Shown here one piece after another: positions 1 through 8,062 of a stretch of 13,749 nt of DNA. Below the pieces are notes generated by a model. The model saw nothing but the letters and a program-made list of their open reading frames with translations, had not been told where the DNA came from and ran no database searches. The position numbers and the translations under genes are program-made. Positions within the stretch are counted from its first letter, which is position 1, and each line of letters opens with the position of its first letter. Origin of the DNA: Actinomycetes bacterium (lineage in GTDB: Bacteria; Actinomycetota; Coriobacteriia; Coriobacteriales; JAEZZM01); the NCBI GenBank assembly GCA_023418575.1, contig JAEZZM010000005.1, forward strand, positions 1-13,749. Direction: 5' to 3'.

Positions 1-2
1 TT

Positions 3-191
3 GACGCCCTCTCTCTTATGCATGTTCGTGCCTTAAGTGGCCTGCGTAACACAAAAGGTGAATACCCTCATAGCACTTCTGATAAGATGAGCTCGTTGGG
101 TGAGCAGCGCAGCAGAGAGATTAATGATTACACCTATCTCATATTATGCACCGTGTCCGGAGTTGCTGCAGGCTTGCAAAATACAGGTTAA
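3..191 (+). CDS. Possible C-terminal tail of an unidentified protein (partial at window edge)
   Basis: A reading frame open from the left edge runs 62 codons to a TAA at 189-191. The peptide has a mixed, protein-like composition (internal stretch SSLGEQRSREINDYTYLI) and ends VAAGLQNTG. I recognise no domain. It would converge with phnE, whose stop is at 230-232, leaving 38 bases between the two stops. No U-tailed hairpin is visible in that gap. A 62-codon open frame can arise by chance, so this may not be a real gene. Sequence to the left of the window would decide. Confidence 0.35.
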   Translation, partial: DALSLMHVRALSGLRNTKGEYPHSTSDKMSSLGEQRSREINDYTYLILCTVSGVAAGLQNTG

Positions 192-229
192 CTTGCAGCT
201 CACCAGGCTTTGCAGGCTTTACTTTGCTC

Positions 230-1885
230 CTAATTTAGGCGCTTTCTAATCTGAAGAGCAAGGTTATCAAGAATTAAACTGGCTAAGATGAGTCCATACA
301 AAAGAAGAGCCACCCTATCCCAGACGCGGTACCTAATGCTGGTCTCTAACAAGGCTCCTATGCCTCCTGCACCTACCATACCAAGTACAGCTGCATTTCT
401 TATGTTGGACTCAAATCTATAGAGAGTCAGATTAATCAAATAGGATCTAAACTCACGGAGTATGATACACGAATACAATTTAAATGAAGACAATCCCAAA
501 GCCTGAAAACTCATTTTGTGATCTTGACAGTAACTTATAAAGCTCTCAAAAAAGTAGCGCATCAAAATACCTGTGGTGTAGCAGATAAGCGCCAAAACCC
601 CCGAAAAAGCTCCTGGACCCAAAACTACCAAAAATACAATTGCCAAAACTATGCTTGGAAAAGAGCGCAAAAAATTTGCTAGGAGCTTAGCTACAAGATA
701 AGCAAGCTTTGCAGAGCCTTTCTCTTGCAAGCAATAAGGCACTACCACTACACTAAAACACAAGGCTAAACATGCAGCAACTATGCTTGCAAGTGCCGCC
801 AAGGCCAGGCCCTCAGCCAAAGCGCCAAAGGCTTTTGGCGCATACGCAAAATCAGGCTGCATAAAACCCTGGACCAAAGCCTTTAGCTGAGCCATACCTC
901 TTACAATGCTCTCCCAATCTGAGACCAAAAAGAAAATTATGGCAGCCAGTAAAATAAGTAGGGATGCGAGGCCAAAGATAGGAAGTCTAGCCCTGCTAAA
1001 AACAAAACGCTTATAAAGCTGATCCAATGATTTAGTATTAGTGCCTGCTCCCCCACTTGCAGAGCTAAGAGATAGCTCTGCAATTTTTTGTCTAATCAAA
1101 TGGCTCAGCAGATCGCACACAGCAATTAAAGCGAAAAGCAGCAGTATAACCAGGGACAACCTATCATAGCGCAGGTAGGCAAGCTGAACCTGCAAAACTT
1201 GTCCAAGGCCGCCTGCGCCCACCAGACCTAAAATAGATGCCCCTCTAATTCCACTCTCAAATAAAATCATATAAACACTAGCAAGCTCATATTTTAGTAA
1301 GGGCAGAAAAACATTGTATAAGCCCTTAAAAAAGCCTAAGCCCAGAGCAGAGCTAGAGAGCACCCTAAGCTCTGGCAGGGTATCTATGTGTTCACGCAAG
1401 AGCTTAGAGCCTTGTAGACACATGATAAGACTAAGTGCTAAGTATGCACTAAACAAGCCAATACCAAATAAGCTTACTAATATAGCCGCCCATACCAAGG
1501 CTGGTATAGTTCTAAGACAAGCTGAGCTAGCTGAGAACAAGCTTGAGCAAGCTTTGTACGGACTTAATTTAACAGACATGAGTCCTGCAAGAGGAAAAGC
1601 CAAAATCAGACCAGTAAATGAAGAAAGAAGTGCAACTAGAAGCGTTTCTATTAAGGGTTTTATAAGCTTTGGTATAAATGAAATATCAGGACTTATGAAT
1701 TTAGATAAAAAGCGTAGGCCTTGCTGATAATTCTTTACAAAAAGACTAAGATCACAGTTAAGATAGTGCGCAAGCACAAGTGTACTCACTAGTATAAAGA
1801 TGACAATGAGGGCTATCACAGACAGACGCCTCAGAGAAAAACTGGTATATAGCTTAGTGTACCTGAGCTGTCCCTCATTAAACAT
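230..1885 (-). CDS. phnE: Phosphonate-type ABC transporter permease, tandem-fused PhnE
   Basis: Inner-membrane permease of a PhnCDE-type importer, about 551 residues, roughly twice the usual PhnE length. Two homologous halves each carry hydrophobic helices and a binding-protein-dependent permease (EAA) loop: ESGIRGASILGLVGAGGLG near residues 210-228 and ESNIRNAAVLGMVGAGGIG near 492-510. A hydrophilic Ser/Gly-rich linker (about 270-300) joins them, so one chain should supply both permease subunits. The frame opens at a TTG at 1897. I prefer the ATG at 1885, which has GAGG six bases upstream and overlaps the end of phnC by 8 bases, suggesting translational coupling. It is the last gene of the phnD-phnC-phnE set. 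No terminator was seen after its stop. The family call is firm. The substrate (phosphonate, phosphite or another phosphorus oxyanion) is not determined by the sequence. Confidence 0.9.
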   Translation of the reverse strand: MFNEGQLRYTKLYTSFSLRRLSVIALIVIFILVSTLVLAHYLNCDLSLFVKNYQQGLRFLSKFISPDISFIPKLIKPLIETLLVALLSSFTGLILAFPLAGLMSVKLSPYKACSSLFSASSACLRTIPALVWAAILVSLFGIGLFSAYLALSLIMCLQGSKLLREHIDTLPELRVLSSSALGLGFFKGLYNVFLPLLKYELASVYMILFESGIRGASILGLVGAGGLGQVLQVQLAYLRYDRLSLVILLLFALIAVCDLLSHLIRQKIAELSLSSASGGAGTNTKSLDQLYKRFVFSRARLPIFGLASLLILLAAIIFFLVSDWESIVRGMAQLKALVQGFMQPDFAYAPKAFGALAEGLALAALASIVAACLALCFSVVVVPYCLQEKGSAKLAYLVAKLLANFLRSFPSIVLAIVFLVVLGPGAFSGVLALICYTTGILMRYFFESFISYCQDHKMSFQALGLSSFKLYSCIILREFRSYLINLTLYRFESNIRNAAVLGMVGAGGIGALLETSIRYRVWDRVALLLYGLILASLILDNLALQIRKRLN

Positions 1886-2633
1886 ATGAAGCCTCAAGCT
1901 CTTGTTTGCTTAGCTTTGTTGCCTCATCATACAAGAAAATCTTTCCTTGTTTTAACGCTAAGATTTTATCGCAATACTTAAGTGCCAAATCAACATCATG
2001 TAAATTAACCAATACACCAATCTTGTTACTTCGCGCTTTTTCACACAAGAGGCTCATGATAATTTCTGCTCGCGCAGGATCTAGAGATGACACGGGCTCA
2101 TCGGCCAGGATAAGCTGAGGATGTTGATATAAAACACGGGCGATTGCCACACGTTGCTTTTGGCCACCAGAAAGGCAGGAAACTTTTGACAAGATATAGG
2201 GCTCCATATCAACAGCCCGCAGCGCTTCACAGGCTTTTGTGAATTCTGCCTTTGGATAAAGTCCCAAAAAGCTTCTTAGCCCATTCATTTTTCCTAGCCG
2301 CGCAAATAGCACGTTTTCTACGGCTGTACAAGATTCTATTAAGGAGTACTCCTGAAATATATAACCTATTTCCTGTCTAAGCTTTATTTTTTGAGCGCTT
2401 ACCATGTGTAAGAGATCATGCGATAAAACCTGAGCTTTTGCTCCTTCAAGATTGCAATAAGCTGCAATGGCTTTTATGAGGCTAGATTTACCAGCACCAC
2501 TAGAGCCCAAAACCCCCAGTATCTCTCCCGAGTTCAAATTAAAACTCAGCTTAGATAAAACGGGATTATTTGAGCTTTTATCTTTTGAAGAATAATATAC
2601 GTTGAGATCCTCAACAGAGATCAGCTCGTTCAT
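1878..2633 (-). CDS. phnC: Phosphonate-type ABC transporter ATP-binding protein PhnC
   Basis: Cytoplasmic ATPase, 251 residues, a normal length for PhnC, that powers the importer. All nucleotide-binding motifs are present in order: Walker A GSSGAGKSS (43-51), Q-loop Gln94 in IFQEYSL, signature LSGGQ (154-158), Walker B LILADEP (Asp178, Glu179), D-loop SSLD (182-185) and H-loop His212 in NLHDVD. The ATG at 2633 lies 19 bases after the phnD stop. A weak AGGGA lies about 12 bases upstream, so coupling to phnD translation is plausible. The 3' end overlaps the phnE start. The ABC ATPase call is certain. Its role as PhnC rests on the flanking PhnD and PhnE homologues. Confidence 0.93.
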   Translation of the reverse strand: MNELISVEDLNVYYSSKDKSSNNPVLSKLSFNLNSGEILGVLGSSGAGKSSLIKAIAAYCNLEGAKAQVLSHDLLHMVSAQKIKLRQEIGYIFQEYSLIESCTAVENVLFARLGKMNGLRSFLGLYPKAEFTKACEALRAVDMEPYILSKVSCLSGGQKQRVAIARVLYQHPQLILADEPVSSLDPARAEIIMSLLCEKARSNKIGVLVNLHDVDLALKYCDKILALKQGKIFLYDEATKLSKQELEASYV

Positions 2634-2652
2634 TAATTCTGCTGTTCCCTAT

Positions 2653-3627
2653 CTATTTTATAGCCGCGAGATCAATATCCATAAGCTTAGCTGTGCTTCT
2701 TACTGCTTCGTAATCACTATCTTGAGCCTCTGCAAAACCATGAATATTGAAGAGTTCTTCGAGCATAGCTGCACCCTGCTCATCTTTACTAATTTTGATA
2801 AAAGCAGCCTTAATTTGCGATCCCAAATCTTCAGGTAAATCCTTATTAAAAGCCAAGGTTATGCTGGGTATTGCCTGACTAGTAGCAAGAACGCGTGTCT
2901 GCTCTGGGGCTTCTGGGAAATCCTTAGCATAACGCTTACTAATGCCAGCAAAACTACCAATGGCATCAACCTCTGAATTTAGCAAAAGCTGCAAGCTTTT
3001 ATCGTGACCCCCCGAAAAAACGAGATTGAGGTCTTTTTCAAGATCTATGCCTTGCTCCTTAATCATACTTGCAGGAAATAAATAACCAGAAGTAGATGAA
3101 GGGTCAACAAAGGCTACACGCTTAGCTTTAAGATCTGCCAGGCTTTGAATACTAGAATCTTTTCTAACTAAAATCTCTGATTTATAGGATGATTCACCTT
3201 TTGCATTAAGCGCAACTAAGGCACATTGGGCTCCAGACTCCTCATGAGCTAGCACATAAGCAAGAGGAGGAATATAGGCCATTTGAATTTGCCCTGAATT
3301 TAACGCTTGCACCACGCCCACATATGATGAGGCAACAAAGGCTTCAACCGGTCTATTAAGCTCTTTACTCAAGGCTGCTTCTAGAGGCTTTATTTCATCA
3401 ACAAGTTTTTCGGAATCAAGCAATGGGACAAAGCCAAGCTTCAGAACTTCTTGCTCAGTTTGTCCTGTTTGCTGTGCTTGCGTAGAATTCTCACTCGCCT
3501 TAGAGGTAGCAGATGAAGAACAGGCCTGCAAAAAAGGCAGCGCGCAAAGAAGAAGGCTTACACAAAGGATAAGCACAAGAGCGTTTTGCTTTCCATAAGG
3601 TCTTTTTCTCAGAGCTAAATTCAGCAT
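2653..3627 (-). CDS. phnD: Phosphonate/phosphite-type substrate-binding lipoprotein PhnD
   Basis: Extracytoplasmic solute receptor of the importer, 324 residues. The N-terminus has basic residues (LRKRPYGK), a hydrophobic stretch and a lipobox LQAC with the acylated cysteine at residue 36, so it is probably lipid-anchored. A Ser/Gln/Thr-rich spacer to about residue 60 precedes the PhnD domain (LKLGFVPLLDSE). Family-typical ligand-loop motifs follow: DPSSTSGYLFP (175-185) and SGGHDKS (205-211). An in-frame ATG at 3642 lacks a ribosome site. The ATG at 3627 has GGAGGT four bases upstream, so I use it. The gene starts 26 bases after the U32 gene ends and leads the phnD-phnC-phnE set. The family is clear. 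Whether it binds phosphonate, phosphite, hypophosphite or phosphate cannot be read from the sequence. Confidence 0.92.
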   Translation of the reverse strand: MLNLALRKRPYGKQNALVLILCVSLLLCALPFLQACSSSATSKASENSTQAQQTGQTEQEVLKLGFVPLLDSEKLVDEIKPLEAALSKELNRPVEAFVASSYVGVVQALNSGQIQMAYIPPLAYVLAHEESGAQCALVALNAKGESSYKSEILVRKDSSIQSLADLKAKRVAFVDPSSTSGYLFPASMIKEQGIDLEKDLNLVFSGGHDKSLQLLLNSEVDAIGSFAGISKRYAKDFPEAPEQTRVLATSQAIPSITLAFNKDLPEDLGSQIKAAFIKISKDEQGAAMLEELFNIHGFAEAQDSDYEAVRSTAKLMDIDLAAIK

Positions 3628-3631
3628 TTCT

Positions 3632-3637
3632 ACCTCC
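3632..3637 (-). promoter_or_regulatory. Ribosome binding site deciding the phnD start
   Basis: GGAGGT on the minus strand, followed by four bases and the ATG at 3627. This strong site lies downstream of the in-frame ATG at 3642, so the shorter 324-residue protein is favoured. Confidence 0.75.
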
Positions 3638-3653
3638 AGCATTATTTTTTGCT

Positions 3654-5003
3654 TTAGTCTACTTCTGTTTGCTCGGCACGTCTTAAAAGATCATATTCAT
3701 TAAGTTCATGGAAGGTGTAAAAACTATAGCTTACATTGGTAGCTAGAGCCGCATCCACCTTAAGAGGAGTAGAACCTTTGTGCTCCATTAAGCCCTCTAC
3801 TATAAGCTGCTCCCCTGCTTTACCCTTTTTAAGAACTTCAATGGCTTCCTCATTATAAAAGCGATTCTTTTGACTTACTTCTACCCTATAGATCTTACCC
3901 TTATAGGCTGGGTTTTGTTTGAGTTTTCCGATAAGCCCTGGATAAGCTGCCTCTGTAGCCTCATCTGCCTTATCGTCATGCCACTCTTTGGAAGAAAGCG
4001 GAGTTGCCACCCAGCGATACTCCACAATATAGCCATTAAGATGTAAAGCTTGTTTACCCTTATCAAAATAAAAACCTGTTGAATAAGGCCTATGGCTTAC
4101 GCAGTCAAGTTCACGAAGGAATTTTTGAGGATCAGCACCATCAAGAACTGAGCGATACGCATTGATAACCGTAGCTACATAGTAGGCACTCTTTACTCTA
4201 CCTTCAACTTTCAAGCAATCAACGCCCAGTTTACAAAGCTCATCAACATAAGCAAGCATATTTAGATCTTCTGAGCTCATAATGTATGAGCCACGGGCAT
4301 CTTCTTCAACAGGTATATATTTTCCGGGGCGCTTTTCTTCAACCAGAGCATAGTTCCATCTGCAAGGCTGCGTGCAGTGACCCCTGTTTGCATCTCTGTT
4401 AGCAAGAGCATTTGAAATAACGCAGCGCCCAGAATAAGCCATGCACATTGAGCCATGGCAAAATACTTCAAGCTCCAAGCTTTCTGGCAGCTCTTTTCTA
4501 ATATGAGCAATTTCTTCAAAAGACAACTCACGAGCTAGCACAACTCGTGAGGCTCCCAACTCATGATACACTTCTGCTGCCTGCGCATTAGTGATAGAAC
4601 ACTGGGTTGAAGCATGAATATGCAAATTTGGCGCATGCTTTTTTGCAAGCCTTATTGTAGCTAGATCATTGGCTATAACCGCATCTGCACCAATTTCATT
4701 AAGGTGTTCTAAATATTCTGGAAGACCCTCTAAATCTTCACTATGCATAATAGCGTTACAAGTAATGAACACTTTTATACCAGCTTTATGCGCAAGCTCA
4801 ACAGCCTCTGCAAGGTTGTCCTGCTCAAAATTGTTTGCACGAACTCTAAGACCATATTTATTTCCGGCCATATACACTGCATCTGCCCCATAATGAATGG
4901 CATAGCGCAGCTGTTCAATACCTCCGGCTGGGGCTAATAACTCAGGTTTTTTCAATTCATCAACTTTCTTACTATGTGCTTGATAGAGCTTACTTATCGT
5001 CAC
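3654..5003 (-). CDS. Peptidase U32 family protein, probable TrhP/YegQ-like RNA hydroxylation enzyme
   Basis: 449 residues. Despite the family name, characterised members (TrhP, RlhA, UbiU/UbiV) work in tRNA U34, 23S rRNA or ubiquinone hydroxylation and carry an iron-sulfur cluster. The domain starts at PELLAPAGG (20-28). The U32 signature EVFCHGSMCMAYSGRCVIS spans 179-197. Candidate cluster cysteines are 182, 187, 194, 210 and 214, followed by CLKVEGRVKSAYYVA (263-277), also family-typical. The length and a further C-terminal domain fit the TrhP-like branch, making tRNA 5-hydroxyuridine formation the most likely role; this is inferred, not shown. The GTG start at 5003 lies 10 bases after the acnA stop and has no strong ribosome site, so a start a few codons downstream is possible. 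Confidence 0.85.
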   Translation of the reverse strand: MTISKLYQAHSKKVDELKKPELLAPAGGIEQLRYAIHYGADAVYMAGNKYGLRVRANNFEQDNLAEAVELAHKAGIKVFITCNAIMHSEDLEGLPEYLEHLNEIGADAVIANDLATIRLAKKHAPNLHIHASTQCSITNAQAAEVYHELGASRVVLARELSFEEIAHIRKELPESLELEVFCHGSMCMAYSGRCVISNALANRDANRGHCTQPCRWNYALVEEKRPGKYIPVEEDARGSYIMSSEDLNMLAYVDELCKLGVDCLKVEGRVKSAYYVATVINAYRSVLDGADPQKFLRELDCVSHRPYSTGFYFDKGKQALHLNGYIVEYRWVATPLSSKEWHDDKADEATEAAYPGLIGKLKQNPAYKGKIYRVEVSQKNRFYNEEAIEVLKKGKAGEQLIVEGLMEHKGSTPLKVDAALATNVSYSFYTFHELNEYDLLRRAEQTEVD

Positions 5004-5013
5004 TTAAAAGAGC

Positions 5014-7917
5014 TTAGTTATCCTCACTTAATAGATTGAGCATATAAGGCATAATACCGCCCTGATCAATAAACAAGCCTTCTCGGGCAGTATCCACGCG
5101 AGCTATAAGCTCAATTGTTTGAATGCTTGCATCAGCCTTTCTTATTTGCAGCTTAACTTTTCTGGGGAAGTCACCTTGAGTCCAATCTTGAGGCTCTAAG
5201 CTAAAACTGTCCTCTTCGTGAAGACCTAGGCTCTCTTTGCTTTGGCCGGGCAAAAATTCGAGCGGCACTATACCCATACCCACCAGGTTAGAACGATGAA
5301 TTCTCTCAAAACTTTCAGCCAAAACAGCTTTAACACCCAAAAGAGCCGGACCTTTTGCAGCCCAGTCTCGTGATGAACCCGAGCCGTACATTTTTCCAGC
5401 AAGCACTACTAAATCTTTAGCAGATTGAGCATAAGCACAAGCTGCTGACCAAATCCCAACAACTTCACTTGGGTTAGAAACAAAACACCTAGTATAGGGA
5501 CCAAGCTTACCCTGCGCTAAATCATTTTTGAGCTTGATGTTAGCAAAAGTACCCCTCATCATGAGCTCATGGTTACCACGGCGGCTGCCATAGGTATTAA
5601 ACTGCAGAGCACCTACATGTTGCTCAAGCAGATACTGTGCAGCCGGACTATCAAGAGCAATGCTTCCAGCTGGAGAAATATGATCAGTTGTTACAAAATC
5701 TCCCAGCATAAGCAATACAGCAGCATCATTTAGAGAAAAAGCACTTGTATGCTCATTGGACTTGGATTGATCTAAGCCGCACTGCTCCATTTCAGACTGG
5801 CCCATTTCAGACTGCTCTATTTCAGGCTGAGCCAGCTTAAGCTTAGACTGCTCAAAATACGGAGGCTTCCTAATATAGGTTGAAGATTCATCCCAGTCAT
5901 AGGTAAGGCCAGATGAGCACTCCAATTCTTGCCAGCCTTGCGTACCCTTAAATACTCCGTCTTGACTCTGGCTAAACAAAGTGGTGTTAAGATTGTGTGC
6001 GATAAGATCTTCTACCTCTTTTTTACTTGGCATAATATCGCGCAAATAAAGCGCTTTTCCTTCATGATAAGCTAAAGCCTGTGATTCAAAATCAAAATCT
6101 ACAGTTCCCACCAGGGCATATGCAATTACCAATGCTGGAGAAGCTAAATAATTCTGAGAAATATCAGGTCCTATGCGACCCTCAAAATTTCTATTGCCGC
6201 TGAGTACTGCACAGAGCTCAATTTCTTTGCCTGCAGCCTGCATATTTTCACTTAAGGGTCCAGAGTTTCCAATGCAAGACATACAGCCAAAGCCGGCCGT
6301 GTAAAAGCCCAGCTTCTCAAAGTAAGGTTTTAGACCTGATCGCACAAGTAATTGCTCTGAAGCAGCAGAACCTGGTGACCACATGCGCTTTATCCACGGC
6401 TTTGTTTCGAGGCCTGCCTCAACTGCTTTTTTAGCTAAAAGACCTGCCGATAAGATCAAGTCTGGATTAGCGGTGGTAGTACATGAGGTGATTGCCGCAA
6501 TTGCAAGAGCCCCGTGACTTAAATCAAAACTCTCTTCTTCTTGCGCATGTCCATCACTGCAGTCCAGGCTACAAGTATCTTGTCCAAGACCTGCGCATGC
6601 GCCATGCTTGAGCTCGGGCTTAAACTCAGTTTTAGGCTTAAGCGTGATCGTATAGCTGGAATCTTGATCTAGACCACGCTGCTCACAAATTTGATGAAAG
6701 CGCTCTTTCATATGAGAAAGTGCAATCCTATCATGAGGGCGAGACGGGCCCGATAGACTGGGCTCAATACTTGAAAGATCAAATTCGATAAGCTGATCAT
6801 ACTCTTTAACTAGATCTGGGTCGTGCCAAAGCTGCTGAGTTTTTGCATAAGCCTCAATAAGACTAATCTGCTCATCACTTCGTCCAGTGCGCCTGTAATA
6901 AGCTAGGCACTCATCGTCAAAGGGGAAATAACAGGCTGTGCAGCCATACTCTGGTGACATATTTGCAATGGTTGCTCTATCATTTGCGCTCAAGTGCTCA
7001 AGACCTGGGCCAAAGCATTCAACAAAGCAAGATACCACCTGTAGTGCCCTGAGTCGTTCAGCAAAACTAAGAGCAATATCCATGGCAGAAACACGATCTG
7101 ATGGTTTTCCTATAAGCTTAATTCCAATAGTTCTTGGGATAAGAATGCTTGAAGCCTGACCAAGCATAGCAGCCTCTGCTTCAATGCCACCAACACCCCA
7201 AGATAAAACAGAAATACCATTAACTGTAGTAGTGTGAGAGTCTGCACCCATAAGGCTGTCAGGATAGATGAGGGCTTCTATCTCTTTACCCTGTGCAAGC
7301 TCTTGCTCTAGTTGTTTTTGCAAATCCTTAGAAAGCTGGGCTGAGATCTGAGCTCTATCATCAAGCGCACAAGAAAAGACACCGCTTGAAAGAAGCTCTA
7401 AATTTAACTGATGACAAATCCCCATGTCAGGTGGGATAATACGCAAATTTTTAAAGCTTTGTTGTGCCCATTTTAAGAAGCTATAGCGCTCCTTATTACG
7501 CTCAAATTCCTTGCGAGCATTTTCTTCTGCAGCACTGGGACAACCTGAAGTATCAGCAATCACCGAGTGATCAATAACCAAATCTGTAGGGATAAGTGGA
7601 TTTACCCTAGCAGGATCTTTGCCCTTATCGGATAAGGCATCTCTCATCGCAGCAAAATCAACCATACAGGGAACGCCGGTAAAATCTGTAAGCAGCACAC
7701 GAGCCGGCAAAAATTCTATCTCTTTGCTGCTTTTATGCTCTAGTACCACTTCAAAGAAATCTTTTAAAACAGACTCTTTTTTATCGGCAGGAAGTCTACG
7801 CGCAAGATTTTCTGCAAGAATTATTTGACTATAGGGCAAGCTTTTCAATTGCGCATAGTCTTGCAAACTTACATAAGCATATGTGTTTTGTGCTACAGAA
7901 AGATACGATAAGGACAT
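5014..7917 (-). CDS. acnA: Aconitate hydratase, AcnA/IRP type
   Basis: Interconverts citrate and isocitrate through a [4Fe-4S] cluster. 967 residues against about 890 for E. coli AcnA. Visible motifs: DFTGVPCMVDFAAMRDA, IDHSV, ADSHTTTVNG, cluster ligands Cys479 (ITSCTTTANP), Cys545 and Cys548 (GFGCMSCIGNSG), the Asn-Arg pair in SGNRNFEGR, and in the swivel domain FNTYGSRRGNHE and GSGSSRDWAAKG. The 66-residue gap between the first two ligands equals that of E. coli AcnA. The excess length is an insertion before Cys479 (Cys-containing part at 438-457) and a repetitive segment in the domain 3-4 linker (about 690-725). The usual Cys-Thr-Asn is Cys-Thr-Thr here. A TTG at 7935 is in frame, but GGAGGG lies ten bases before the ATG at 7917. 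The start is 25 bases after the tRNA-Arg gene. Confidence 0.95.
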   Translation of the reverse strand: MSLSYLSVAQNTYAYVSLQDYAQLKSLPYSQIILAENLARRLPADKKESVLKDFFEVVLEHKSSKEIEFLPARVLLTDFTGVPCMVDFAAMRDALSDKGKDPARVNPLIPTDLVIDHSVIADTSGCPSAAEENARKEFERNKERYSFLKWAQQSFKNLRIIPPDMGICHQLNLELLSSGVFSCALDDRAQISAQLSKDLQKQLEQELAQGKEIEALIYPDSLMGADSHTTTVNGISVLSWGVGGIEAEAAMLGQASSILIPRTIGIKLIGKPSDRVSAMDIALSFAERLRALQVVSCFVECFGPGLEHLSANDRATIANMSPEYGCTACYFPFDDECLAYYRRTGRSDEQISLIEAYAKTQQLWHDPDLVKEYDQLIEFDLSSIEPSLSGPSRPHDRIALSHMKERFHQICEQRGLDQDSSYTITLKPKTEFKPELKHGACAGLGQDTCSLDCSDGHAQEEESFDLSHGALAIAAITSCTTTANPDLILSAGLLAKKAVEAGLETKPWIKRMWSPGSAASEQLLVRSGLKPYFEKLGFYTAGFGCMSCIGNSGPLSENMQAAGKEIELCAVLSGNRNFEGRIGPDISQNYLASPALVIAYALVGTVDFDFESQALAYHEGKALYLRDIMPSKKEVEDLIAHNLNTTLFSQSQDGVFKGTQGWQELECSSGLTYDWDESSTYIRKPPYFEQSKLKLAQPEIEQSEMGQSEMEQCGLDQSKSNEHTSAFSLNDAAVLLMLGDFVTTDHISPAGSIALDSPAAQYLLEQHVGALQFNTYGSRRGNHELMMRGTFANIKLKNDLAQGKLGPYTRCFVSNPSEVVGIWSAACAYAQSAKDLVVLAGKMYGSGSSRDWAAKGPALLGVKAVLAESFERIHRSNLVGMGIVPLEFLPGQSKESLGLHEEDSFSLEPQDWTQGDFPRKVKLQIRKADASIQTIELIARVDTAREGLFIDQGGIMPYMLNLLSEDN
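5781..5825 (-). repeat. 15-bp tandem repeat, three copies, inside acnA
   Basis: On the + strand the units are actgctccatttcag (5781-5795), actggcccatttcag (5796-5810) and actgctctatttcag (5811-5825). More degenerate units lie on either side. The protein shows this as a five-residue periodicity (QPEIE, QSEMG, QSEME, QCGLD) in the hydrophilic linker before the C-terminal swivel domain. The unit length keeps the frame, so copy number could vary without breaking the gene. Confidence 0.85.
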
Positions 7918-7927
7918 AGGCAAACTT

Positions 7928-7933
7928 CCCTCC
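7928..7933 (-). promoter_or_regulatory. Ribosome binding site deciding the acnA start
   Basis: GGAGGG on the minus strand, ten bases before the ATG at 7917. It begins only nine bases after the CCA end of tRNA-Arg. It overlaps the upstream in-frame TTG codon at 7933-7935, which argues against that codon as the start. Confidence 0.7.
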
Positions 7934-7942
7934 AAGTCTGGC

Positions 7943-8018
7943 TGGTGCCCCCAGCAGGTCTCGAACCTGCGACCTTCCGCTCCGGAGGCGGACGCTCTAT
8001 CCCCTGAGCTATGAGGGC
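7943..8018 (-). tRNA. tRNA-Arg (anticodon CCG)
   Basis: A 76-base cloverleaf with encoded CCA. The acceptor arms GCCCTCA and TGGGGGC pair with one G-U, the D-stem is GCTC/GAGC, the anticodon stem TCCGC/GCGGA encloses loop CTCCGGA, and the T-arm is GCAGG TTCGAGA CCTGC. The discriminator is A, followed by CCA. Anticodon CCG reads the arginine codon CGG. It lies 44 bases after the chorismate mutase stop and 25 bases before the acnA ATG, on the same strand as both. No convincing promoter of its own was seen, so it may be cut out of a longer transcript. Confidence 0.96.
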
Positions 8019-8062
8019 ATATGTTCTCTAGTGTAGCAGAACTAATCTAAAAGAATTCTAAC

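Noticed and set aside
192..229. Bidirectional terminator between the left-edge frame and phnE.
   Set aside because: Only weak GCTGCA/TGCAGC pairing with a long loop around 160-200 and no T-run on either strand.
1314..1727. 137-codon open frame on the + strand opposite phnE.
   Set aside because: It lies wholly antisense to a well-supported transporter gene, shows no domain, and its Arg/Lys/Pro-rich peptide looks like a shadow of the coding strand.
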